Assembly (NCBI GenBank): GCA_030248215.1
Contig: JASANG010002560.1
Span: forward strand, 62,001 to 126,000
Direction: 5' to 3'
DNA: 64,000 nt
Source: Enoplolaimus lenunculus
Taxonomy: Eukaryota > Nematoda > Enoplea > Enoplida > Thoracostomopsidae
Below are positions 20,394 through 31,900 of the stretch, one piece after another. The notes under the pieces are model-generated. The model ran no database searches. It was not told the origin of the DNA and worked only from the letters and a program-made list of their open reading frames with translations. How positions within the stretch are numbered: the stretch's first letter is position 1; each line of letters begins with the position of its first letter. Both the position numbers and the translations under genes were made by a program.

Positions 20394-20754
20394 TCAGGGT
20401 ACAACCAGAGGTTTACACACAAAATAAATTGTCTTGAAATTTCAAGACTCCTGCTTTGTTAAATTTTCAAGACTTAAATGTCTTGCATTTCAGCTATTAA
20501 TAGCCTTAGATCGCTCAGAAAATCATGTCTGAAATGGTTAAAACAAAAATGTCTTATATTTAAGAAATTACTGTTGCCAATTTATGAGTCATATATTTCG
20601 TTCGTTCAATAGTTATCTTATATATTCAAGACTAATTTTCTAATCCTTTGTATATATATATGTAAAAACGTTGCTCCGTTATTCTTAGGAGTGCATTTAA
20701 ATAATCAAATTTCATGGATATTCTGGGTTGAGCTTAGTTAGGCTCCCCAACCTA

Positions 20755-20979
20755 AACTCAGAATGAGTTGAATCACTCAGTCTGAGTTAGGACTATCAGA
20801 ATTCAGAATTTTGAGTTGATTCCATTCTTTCTGAGTTATTTAATCAACTCACCCAGACTCAATACAACTCAGAGTGACAATAAACTCAACTCAGAGTGAG
20901 TTAATGTTTACTGATATTAATTCAGAAATAACAACTCGCAAGCTGAATTGATTAATCAACTCATTGGAATTTACAGTGT
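20755..20979. mobile_element. MITE family C
   Basis: AACTCAGAATGAGTTGAATC start and CATTGGAATTTACAGTG end; GAGTTGA/TCAACTC interior. Confidence 0.75.
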
Positions 20980-21097
20980 AGGTTTTAAAATTAGGGTAGT
21001 TGGTTGAGCTTTAGCCCCCAATTGTATTTTTGAAAATTTTAAGAAATAAAGTCTGGAATTCAAGACATATACGTCTGGAGTCTGTATCCAGGTATTA

Positions 21098-22500
21098 AAT
21101 TTCAGACAATATTTCTTGAATAAAAGACAATTTGTTTTTCGTGTACCTCCGCTTCTGCAATTTCAGACAATATTTCTTTAATAAAAGACAATTTGTTTTT
21201 CGTGTACCTCCGCTTCTGCAATTTCAGACAATATTTCTTGAATAAAAGACAATTTGTTTTTTGCGTACCTCCGCTTCTGCAATTTCAGACAATATTTCTT
21301 GAATACAAGACAATTTGTTTTTCGTGTACCTCCGCTTCTGCAATTTCAGACAATGTTTCTTGAATACAAGACAATTTGTTTTTCGTGTACCTCCGCTTCT
21401 GCAATTTCAGACAATGTTTCTTGAATACAAGACAATTTGTTTTTCGTGTACCTCCGCTTCTGCAATTTCAGACAATGTTTCTTGAATACAAGACAATTTG
21501 TTTTTCGTGTACCTCCGCTTCTGCAATTTCAGACAATGTTTCTTGAATACAAGACAATTTGTTTTTCGTGTACCTCTACCTCCGCTTTTGCAATTTCAGA
21601 CAATATTTCTTGAATAAAAGACAATTTGTTTTTCGTGTACCTCCGCTTCTGCAATTTCAGACAATGTTTCTTGAATACAAGACAATTTGTTTTTCGTGTA
21701 CCTCCGCTTCTGCAATTTCAGATAATATTTCTTGAATAAAAGACAATTTGTTTTTCGTGTACCTCCGCTTCTGCAATTTCAGACAATGTTTCTTGAATAA
21801 AAGACAATTTGTTTTTCGTGTACCTCCGCTTCTGCAATTTCAGATAATATTTCTTGAATAAAAGACAATTTGTTTTTCGTGTACCTCCGCTTCTGCAATT
21901 TCAGACAATGTTTCTTGAATAAAAGACAATTTGTTTTTCGTGTACCTCCGCTTCTGCAATTTCAGACAATATTTCTTGAATAAAAGACAATTTGTTTTTC
22001 GTGTACCTCCGCTTCTGCAATTTCAGACAATATTTCTTGAATAAAAGACAATTTGTTTTTCGTGTACCTCCGCTTCTGCAATTTCAGACAATATTTCTTG
22101 AATAAAAGACAATTTGTTTTTCGTGTACCTCCGCTTCTGCAATTTCAGACAATATTTCTTGAATAAAAGACAATTTGTTTTTCGTGTACCTCCGCTTCTG
22201 CAATTTCAGACAATGTTTCTTGAATACAAGACAATTTGTTTTTCGTGCACCTCCGCTTCTGCAATTTCAGACAATATTTCTTGAATAAAAGACAATTTGT
22301 TTTTCGTGTACCTCCGCTTCTGCAATTTCAGACAATATTTCTTGAATAAAAGACAATTTGTTTTTCGTGTACCTCCGCTTCTGCAATTTCAGACAATATT
22401 TCTTGAATAAAAGACAATTTGTTTTTCGTGTACCTCCGCTTCTGCAATTTCAGACAATATTTCGTGAATAAAAGACAAATTATTTTGTGTGTACCTCCGT
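21098..22500. repeat. 61-bp minisatellite, about 23 copies
   Basis: Unit reads AATTTCAGACAATATTTCTT, then GAATAAAAGACAATTTG and TTTTTCGTGTACCTCCGCTT. Copies differ mainly at two sites (ATATTT/ATGTTT and ATAAAAG/ATACAAG), and these variants are grouped, which suggests expansion of blocks. One unit near 21571 has a 6-bp insertion (ACCTCT). Confidence 0.95.
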
Positions 22501-22569
22501 ATTCGACTACTGCAGAAAATTGACCTGCGGCTCCAATACAATTTTTTTCGCATGTTTCGGTAATTTTGG

Positions 22570-23013
22570 TACTGTATTGACCCGAATAAGAGGGGGGTAA
22601 TAAGAGGGGGTCTCCATTTTGAGTCCCGAGTCCCGATAGGAGTCCGTATCCCTAATAAGAGTCCGTAAGCGGATAGTCACTAAACCCTAATAAGAGTCCA
22701 TAAATGACAATTATCCCAAATTGTAGCACATAAATGATTCCAGTACCAAATAAAGTTGAGTTCGAAACTTAAAGCGTACTTTAAGTTTTGAAAATAATCC
22801 AAAGTATAAACCTTGGATTATCGCTCAAGCTTTTGTTGCAAGGCAAAAAACGTTTAATTCAACTGATAGTTGCAATACCGAATATATCAGTAACGAAGGA
22901 CGGCGAAGGGCGGGTTAAAAATAAATCACAGTCCGTAACCGAATAACAAGAGGGGTACCCTTTGGAGAGGCCAAATAAATATCAGTCCCCCATCTTATTC
23001 GGGTCACTAGAGT
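22570..23013 (+). mobile_element. MITE family A
   Basis: Complete copy: ACTGTATTGACCCGAATAAG at the left and ATCTTATTCGGGTCACTAG at the right. Confidence 0.85.
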
Positions 23014-23366
23014 AGCGAAATTTGTCATTGTTTCAAAAAATTTTGCGGTCGGTACGTTTGACTCTATCCATTCGTACATGTTTGGGGGAAAATATTAACG
23101 GAATTTCTATAAAAATAAGCTTAAAACCAAAAATTTTTTGCAACGCCTGACATATATTTGCTAAAATTAGGAAGTTAGACATATTTTGACCACTTACCTA
23201 ATTTTGTTTCACTTCCGGCTTGAACTATTAAGGCTAGAAATCGGGCCACAACTCTCAATCCGCAGCTGCTTCTCTGGCTCCGGAATATTTCGCCTCCGGT
23301 TGCACCCTGTTTCACACGTATAGCACAAGCCACAGAAAGAATGCGTTTTACGGTGGCATAGTCGGG

Positions 23367-23572
23367 CCCATGTAAAGATCTGGGGAGGAACGTTTTTCTG
23401 TGGAACTAGAATAGAGTACGCTTAAGCTTTACACTAATTTTTAGCTTGACTTGAGCTGTAGACTGGATGCGTAGGAATATGCTCATTAAAACGCTTACGC
23501 TTACACATAGGCTTAGGATTAGGAAAATGCTAATAATACTGTTCCGCCCCTGTTTTTTAAATACATTGGCTT
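23367..23572. mobile_element. MITE family B
   Basis: GGGCCCATGTAAAGATCTGG left end, GGAACGTTTTTCTGTGGAAC inner motif, hexamer core and CCGCCCCTGTTTTTTAAATA right end. Confidence 0.7.
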
Positions 23573-24207
23573 ATGGGCGAATAAAATTTTTCGCCAACCA
23601 AGGACGCTACGGATATTATTCCCATGCAAGGCTCTTTGAACGACAAAATAGCATAATAACTACCATGGCGTTTAATATTGAGATTTCTACACTTCATGGT
23701 GTTCAATATTAAGATTTCTAGACCTGTTGATTAGGACATGCGTATTCTGTCTTCATGACCATTCCAGTGCCTGATTGCTTTATAGTGAAATACTAAAAAC
23801 ATGACAGTCTTTGTTGACAACAGGCATAGTAAAACGGACAAAGCTAAAACACCCAGTTACAAAAAATTGCATTTAAAAGTAGCGATGTCTTAATGAATTA
23901 AATAGTTTAGATATCAAAACATGCAGCTGAAAGATATAAACAAACTGACAGCTTAAATACGAGTTTGATAACGACTTTTAAACGCTAATATACACTATAT
24001 AGAAAGTATTCAATTTCATAATTAACAGGATGATGGATCTGCACACAATTAAACACAGTTGTGAGAGCTATGACTGTGCACACAGCGGTTGATTTTAAAA
24101 CCGCATATAATAAAACAATATTTGTTGCAAAGCAATTTTAAAATTTCCCGCTCGTTTAAAAATTCAGTACAAACTCTGCGAGTCGATCCGCCAATTTTGA
24201 GGCCATA
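23573..24207. other. Stretch without a recognised feature
   Basis: AT-rich sequence with no gene or repeat that I can support. Confidence 0.35.
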
Positions 24208-24302
24208 CTGTAGACACCCGAAAGAGGGGGAAGGGACTGATATTTATTTGGCCTCTCCAGAGGGTACCCCCCCTTGTTTTATTCGGTTACGGACTGTTAC
24301 TT
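24208..24302 (-). mobile_element. MITE family A fragment
   Basis: Reverse-strand right end of family A (TACTGTAGACACCCGAAAG to ATTCGGTTACGGACTGTTAC). Confidence 0.6.
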
Positions 24303-24980
24303 GTGCAATGGTTGTATACTTAGTGTTTCAGCTCACAACCAAAGGCAGTTAAAACGATATCCCAAAATCGCGGAATATTGGAAATTGTGAATAAAATCTA
24401 CCGAAAAAAATGAGATTCAGAGAAATTCACATTTTACAATTGAAATTGGTAGTTTGGCCGCAACTTTGTTTGAATAGAGATTTTGAAAAATTAAAATTTC
24501 GCAGAAGTGGGACTTTACCAAGGAAATTATGATGTGTAGAAACTGGTATTTGACACGGGAAGTTGAGATGTCGGAATGGAATATATATATCTGAAAATTA
24601 CGTTTTCGGAAAATTGAATTGTTAACAGTGAAATCGGAAGAAGTCTGTTCTATACGTGAATTCTATGAAATGAAATTAAAACTGAATTCGGAATCAAAAC
24701 ATATATAAGGTATATATCGAAAACCGGAATTTGGGCGAAAATTTTATAGGTGATCTTGTTTTACCTTGTGCTAATAATCTCTAATTTCTACATACTTTTC
24801 CGCAGATTCTCATTTTGTTGAGCAAACTATTACCAACCTATCTTCTTTTTTGCTGCATTTGGCGCAAGTCCTCATTGCTCGCACTACATCCACTTTTGAA
24901 TTCTTAATGCTTTGTTGAGCTATTTAGTATATGAACGAATAGTTATTAAAGACACAAAGATGATATCTTTAGAGCAGCAT
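24303..24980. other. Stretch without a recognised feature
   Basis: AT-rich sequence with several short GGAATTTG/GAAATTG direct repeats. No gene seen. Confidence 0.3.
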
Positions 24981-24987
24981 TTTGATT

Positions 24988-25420
24988 TAAGTAGCCGAAT
25001 AGCAGTGCGGAAACCCGACGTTAGTCATTTCTACGTAATACCGAACAGCTACAGCATATCTGTAATGAAAAATCTCGCGATTTTCACGTGATTTTGAATT
25101 TATTTTGAGCAAAAGTACGGAATTTTTCATCTTTTGATTACCGTCTGCTAAAACAAATGTACAATTACTGGTTTGTACGAAGTGTCTCGTTGTAGTGCAA
25201 GGACATAGCACTGTGAACTACGGCCTTTGCGGCGTTTGTGATCATGTAGGATGTCTGGGTTGTCGTTGGACTCTGGAAATATGTTAGTTTTAAATATAGC
25301 ATCCTTCCCATAAAGTTCTGAAAAATGACATAGGTCTTTACCCAGACCTGGAAAATTTTTGCAATTGTGCGCGGTATAACATGGATGACGTAGTAGTTTT
25401 AGCAATAGTTTTCTGTGTAC
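24988..25420 (-). CDS. Possible exon(s) of an unrecognised gene
   Basis: On the minus strand an open frame runs from just after an acceptor-like TATATATAG (about 25420) to a stop near 25148. It encodes about 90 residues with a balanced composition, including HPCYTAHNCKNFPGLGKDLC and RSSQCYVLALQRD. A further stretch from about 25056 to 24988, preceded by TTTTTCATTACAG, encodes YAVAVRYYVEMTNVGF and then a stop. It could be joined through a GTACAA donor near 25168. I do not recognise the protein. No start codon is visible, and a MITE (25486-25776) lies just upstream. It would be divergent from SMG8, about 500 bp away. It may be a degenerate gene or chance open frame. Confidence 0.3.
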
Positions 25421-25485
25421 CTATATATGAAATACTTAGCTAGGTCGAGTGTTATGTTTTATGTTATGCTATATACTAAAGCCAC

Positions 25486-25776
25486 AAACACGCGTGCAAA
25501 TTTTGCAGTGAGGACTCGCTGCTGCAACTTGCACGAAATACGTGCAGCTGTAAGTATTTTGTAAGGAACATTCTGGTTGACCAGTCAAACTACAGGTGTA
25601 AGTAGTTCAAGTAACTTGCAACTTGCAACTGCATTCACAGCTTCGAATTAAATTCAATAGCATGAATTCCAGTGAATAATTTGCAGCTGCAGGAACTTTA
25701 AAGCTGCTTTGTGACCAAAATTGCACATGCGATTGCACGTGCAAGTTTTTGCCGCAAACACTTGTGCGCGTGAATA
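25486..25776. mobile_element. MITE family G, 138 bp upstream of SMG8
   Basis: Termini ACAAACACGCGTGCAAATTT and GTGCAAGTTTTTGCCGCAAA are similar to the complete copy at 38321-38594. The interior is rich in CTGCA and GCAAGT motifs. It occupies much of the presumed SMG8 promoter region. Confidence 0.65.
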
Positions 25777-25913
25777 GGTCTAAGTGCATTTCTTCAAAGT
25801 ATAAATTGCTTTAGGAATCGAGAGACGAGAGATAATGATTTATTTTATTTGAAACATATTGACATAGCGTACGTATATTATTGTGTTTTACACAACGTGC
25901 ATCATTAAACAAA

Positions 25914-28900
25914 ATGGCAGTAGCGTTCGATGAATGGTTGAAGCGCGCTGTAAAAGAAACTCTGTATGAATATTATGTTGACTTATTAATCCACTTCTAA
26001 TCTCGCTTTATGTCAGTCTAGGTAGGAACCGGGACTTTAGTCCTTTTACTAAGCAGCTGGAAAAGCGGGCTAGAGCGGGGATCGAACTCTCAGCCTATGG
26101 ATACTTAAGCGAGCACTCTACCACTGCGCTACGCAGCCCGCCTCTCCAACTGCATTTTTCGTCGACTATATATGTCGACCGTACAACACAATGTACATTG
26201 CTTTTATTGCATATGCACCAGGACAAGCATGTCTCACATGCTTACATGCCCTTATTTTCAACAAGGTCGTCCCTTGACCGTCCATCCTATTTTCAACTGG
26301 ATACCGTGTTCATAGCGCGGCAGTTTGCCATTGCGTCCACGGAGTAGCCCCCATGTCAGTCTAGGTAGGAACCATTGCTTTTATTGCATATGCACCAGGA
26401 CAAGCATGTCTCACATGCTTACACTTTATTACATTCCCATTGGTTTTATAAAGTAAAATTATTCTTGTACTTAAGTATCTTTTACAATAATGCATTGAAT
26501 GTGGTTCCAAAGGAATAATTTGACAAACGGTTTTTGAACATTATTAAGCTAGCACAAAAATCATTGAACTAATTTAATATTCAAATCGCATAAACAAAAT
26601 CGCACAGTAGTTTCCAGGAGGGTAATTGTGAGGTTTGTACTTGTAGGACATACAATAAAGAGGTCAAAGTTTGCGTTGTGGGGATTATTGGCAAATCACG
26701 ACAAACATCGGATGGATGTAAAGCACAAATTATTAATTCGATCGTTGACGCAGATGTGTTCGGTAGTCGTTCTGTAGGTTTAGTGTCGTTATATTTATTA
26801 TTGAGTGTGTTTTGTATTTTACGTTGCATGACTACGCAGCAGCACTAGTTACACCCTTTTCATGTGGTTCAACATCGAATAAGACAAACAGTCGGTTTGT
26901 TAATGTGTATTTATGTTAACATTAATTACTTGCTGTTTTCAGACTGCAAATGATTTGGCAACTGACACGTCTAATGCAAAAAAATCAAGATGTTATGTAA
27001 GTTAGCCGTTGTCCTGTCTATAAATATGTAGCTTTTGGCGTTTGAATAAATTGACTCAGTTTGTATTTATTTTGTTGGTAACTCTATCTAACAGTAGTAA
27101 AACTACCATTACGTCGTGTACGTTAGCTTATGCGTGTGGTTTCAGATTGAAGCTTATTTCGATATGAGAAGCAGCTGTGTGTTTCTGCATTTGGTTTCTG
27201 AACACGATGCATTTCGCATACTGAAATCGATAAGAGATAGAACAGAGGTAATAAAATTTAATTGATCGAAGTTCGGAGATTTGCGAAGCGTTTTATATTT
27301 TGTGCTCGGCGGTCGAAAGGTGGATGTCCGTCGGTCGGTCCGTTCGTCCGTCCGTCCGAAAAGAATCTCAGGAACCGCTGAACCGATTTTGAGAAACATT
27401 TTTGTTTGAAAGCTTTTTATCCTAGGTGTTAACCTCGCTTTGGGGTTTTAAAATTTTAAGTCATTTATTAGCTACATACATGCTAATTTGCATAATTATT
27501 TAAAACCTAAATTAGGACTTTTTACTGTAGATCACTAATTATTAGAGTTACAAGCAATCTAATTTAAGCACCAAAGGGTTACTGGGTGCGTGAAATCAGG
27601 TTAAAATGTTTATAAACCTACAAAACCGATAATTTAATTGTTAGCTAACAACAAATTTGCATATTAGCTTAATTAGTTAAGCCAAAATTAGGGCTTTTCG
27701 AATCATTTCACTGATTATTATGGTTACAGGCAATGAAATTCAGTACTGAAGGATTTTCCGGTGCGAGAAAAATCTGAATAAATTATTTACAAACCTCCAA
27801 AACCTATTATTGAATAGTTTAAGACAAACTGTGTTGTTCATCGACATTTTAGAACATTTTTGCGTTTCTGGAATCGCACGAAACAGCTGTAGCGCGACAT
27901 CTGCTGTTTTTGTTTTCGATGTGCCATATCGTACTCGTAAGACTGTGTGACCTTGTGGCTTGTTTTGCCTGTAGAAAATGATAAGAGTCTGGGGTTGGGC
28001 GTAAATTCAGACTTTGTATGCAACATCTGTCAGCTCGTTTGATTCTATAATCTTCTGGAAACGTGGTGTGCACACCAGGTCATAATGAACTTTTATCAAA
28101 GTATATACGCACTTGTTTTTTTGAGCATTACATGGTCTTTGTGTAGTCAATATACTGACTGTTTTTTTGATTTGGAAGTTTCGCTAGTGTGACATATATA
28201 GATAGATATTTAAGTTTCATTTAGGCTGTTCATCCAAGCTGTTCCTTCGATATCGGATATATTCGTTTGCTTCGTAATCTGGATTCAATGAGGTGAGTCT
28301 AGCAGCAAACAAGTAAAAGTTAAGCGCATTAGTTTACTGTATTTGTTGTAATTTGTTATATTTTTGTTTCAACAAGGTGATTGTATATTTATTTTGTCAT
28401 TTCAAAGTGGTATCACTACGTATACTGGGATTTTGGTCATACACGGTAGGTTAATAAATAATCATAGGTTTTGGTACGTAAATGGTAATGTAGATTACCG
28501 GAATCGGAAATCAATTTTTTGCCGTAACCGGATATCCGGTTGTGCCGTGGAAATTTTTTTATTCTTCAAAGTTTTGACGAGAGTTTATGGTTTTTTATGT
28601 AATCATGCTGTACTCTATCTCTAGGCTAAAATTGGAACCATTGGTATGCGATCGACTGCGAAAGATAACTGCAAATGTATCGCGAGCTTGGATTGCAAAT
28701 GGTAGAACCTGTTCACCTCGACTATTGTTTGCTTTTCATCGGCCTGCCATACGTGTGGATCCTGATAAACGGGTAAGAAAAATATGGGGGGACAGTATCA
28801 GTTGCAATATGTAGAAATATCACAATCGTTAGCTTCTATGTGCAGTTTTTGGAATTAGTTATGTTGTACTGGAACAAAAAATTTTTGGAATCGCCAGCGC

Positions 28901-31900
28901 CATCTATCTGTCTATTCAGTGCTGAGGGTTTGCGTAATGGTTGGCATTGACATGTTTCCCGTGATATTGAAGTCATGACATTGTTTTCAAATATAAAATT
29001 TCAATTTTAATGAGCTGTAACATTGCATTAGTTAGTTGCAAAAGAACTTGATTTGGCGGTAATGTGCAAATTTTCTGAAAACTTTGCATCTTCTGTATCG
29101 ACCGTTTTTTAATGATAGCAAAAATTTGAGTAATGGTAACGGCGAGTTTGTTAATATTAAAAATTGCAAACGCTGTACTTCGTTTCCACCACATTATTTG
29201 CTACCTCAGTTGCAGCGATTTGTGTTAACGGTTTTTGGCTCTGGGATTGACATTAATAGTTTTAGGTAAATCCAATTCGCCGACTTGAGGAAGCAATGGA
29301 ACATCAGATATATGCTGTTTTTCGCAAAAGCCGTGTGGTAACGAATAACAGGTCAAGAAAAGGAGCACAGCAATGCGATCGTTATACCTAAGAATACTGG
29401 AGCCTGATATCTAATTTCTTGTAGTAACCAAATACTTGGCTGTACTTTGATTAAATCTGAAATTGTTTGCACAAATTGTGAAGGAAATATTTTTAGAAAA
29501 TGTCCGCAGTAGACGGAGATCCTATTAAAATCTAAGCTACAATAATTTGGAATTTGAATTGATAAGATCACAGCAGCGTTTTCATTGTTTTAACTCGTAT
29601 ATGTGAAAATTGTGTTCAAAACTTTGGTACTTTGTTTTCAGCCTAAACTCGATTTGTGCCATACCTGCAAACGATCCGTTTGTTTACATATTTTCTGACA
29701 AAGAAGAACAACCGACGCTTGTTCATTGGCTGCTTGATTATTTGTCGACATATCGGGAAGGTATTTATTAACTGACTTTTGTTTATTTTAATTTTCGGTT
29801 AACGTTTTTCAGTTGTAGGAAAATAAAATTTAAAGTTACGTAGAGTTTAGATGACAGATTGTTTTTAAGTAATAATTTGTCTGCCAGAGGTTAGTACTGA
29901 ATTTGAATGGCTTAGGGTATTGTTCAAATTGATCAATACACAATGAAAATGTATTAATTTATTTCTTAGACATTAAGGAGTGTCTAACACAGTAATGGTG
30001 TTTCACCTACGCCTTGCAGTTTGAATTGCTAAATTAATTGTATTATATTTGCAATATGGATTCATTTTAGTTCTATGAATGAAATGCGTTTGTAACTTGA
30101 ATTTGCAACATTGTACTTCTGAACTTTGTTAAACGGCATTTAAATAGTGGTGTACTACGCTGCAACAATCAAACGAGTTACCTTGTGTAAGCCAATCACT
30201 GCGAAGTATGCATAATTTGACTGGAAATTTTTTATTTCTGGACATTCATTCACAAATGTGTGTAGCATTTATCACCGGTTAACGATAGGTTTTCATTTAA
30301 ACTGACTAACTGCGTTAGTTGCGGAGGATGCGCTAACTTTCAAAGATCTCTGTTCACTGATACGAAAGTTTCTAGATCTATCCCAAACTAGTGATAGCCG
30401 CTCCACATATTTGTGAATACCATCAGTAATTTCAGATTCGGCGTATTCAAGCGACCCGGATGATAAAGATCCAAGTGCTGCGGCGACCAAATCAGATCCG
30501 GCACCAGGATTTCACGATTTTCTATTCCAACATATTGATTTGGCGCATACGAAAGGTTTCGATGATAACGTTGGTCGGCATCCAAGTCCTAATTATTTTG
30601 AGGTAAGTGTGAAGCATAAGAGTGTAAGTATTTTTACAGTTCTTGATCGCATTGCAATTAATGATTCTAGTAACATCATTATGCTGAAATTTGCGCAAAC
30701 AACTTACTATCGAACTTGTTCCTGTAGTTTATTAAGGCCGATGCTATATAAAATGGTTGGTTTAATTTGACTTACATGTTTAGTTGCCCAAACTGAAAGT
30801 GTTTGTCAAAGTTGCTGCCGAGTTGCATCAGTTTTTCACGCAACCACAAGCATCCCAGGCTGAAGAACTTAGTCGTGACACTTACGATGAACCAAACGAC
30901 CCACTGGAATCGCCATTGAACGATTTGTTTCGAACAGAATTGAAGTTTTCCGAAAAGTAATGATGGCTACCTGATGTCCAGATCCTGATTGAATATCAGG
31001 CAAAAAACCGATATCCGGTTCGGGTATACTGTATTTGAATAAGCCTTAAAGACGGGATTTTTCTCATCAGCATGAAATTTGTAATAAAGAAAATGTCACG
31101 GCGACGCATCAGTAAAATATCTTGAAACATAAGCCGAAAAAACATCATGGATGCACCGAAACTAGTGCATAGGAAAACGTATGCTGTTGTATAGACGTTT
31201 ATTTAAGCAAGTTTTAGTTCACCCCATTTTCTGTGATAGACTCAAGGACTAAAATGCTGTAAAACATTTTTAATGTTGTATTTCACGAATATTCTATATC
31301 AAGTTGAAAAATATATCACGTGTACCCCCAATCGACTTTGGGTATCTGCCACATCTTTGCAGCGCATTGGTTATTATTCACTCATTCAGCCCGCAAAGTA
31401 TGCGTTCTTTTACATTTCCACGCTTGGAGGGAAGTGTACAACAGCCAAAGTTTGTAGCCGACGATGATCTGCCAATAGTTTATTATTTATTCATTGCCTC
31501 AGAAAGATTCAAATATTTATATTCTTGAAGATTCTGAAAACGGTCTTGTTTCCTTGTATTTTTCTACCCTGGTGAAACAACCAACCTTTGATGCGGGCTG
31601 TTCGAGTGAAGCTCTTAATCGAAGCTTCTAGAAACACTGGAAGTTTCAGTTGTACTCTCGACGCAGGCGGGGTTTCCTTTTCATTCGCGGTGTGTGGGTA
31701 TTTCTGATGGTGAAAACACTTTTAATGATTGTTTTTTCAAAAACCTAGGCTGTCCAAATTCAAACTTGAGTATGTCGTGTGTTAAGACTAATATACACGA
31801 TGTGCATAGTGTATTATATCTGTATAAGGGAAATAGATGGAGAGTTTTTTAGAATTTTGCAAAACCTTCCACTTTTTGTGGGCAAGTGACGCGGGTTTAC

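Larger units (their letters stand above)
20394..23312 (+). mobile_element. MITE family E expanded by nested insertions and a minisatellite
   Basis: CAGGGTACAACCAGAGG at 20394 and CCTCCGGTTGCACCCTG ending at 23312 are family E termini in the expected orientation. Between them lie a family C element (20755-20979), a 61-bp minisatellite (21098-22500) and a family A element (22570-23013). The nesting is inferred from the paired ends; the left end could also be a separate fragment. Confidence 0.5.

Noticed and set aside
21098..22500. Regular repeats resembling a CRISPR array
   Set aside because: The units are contiguous with no unique spacers, and the genome is eukaryotic. It is a minisatellite.
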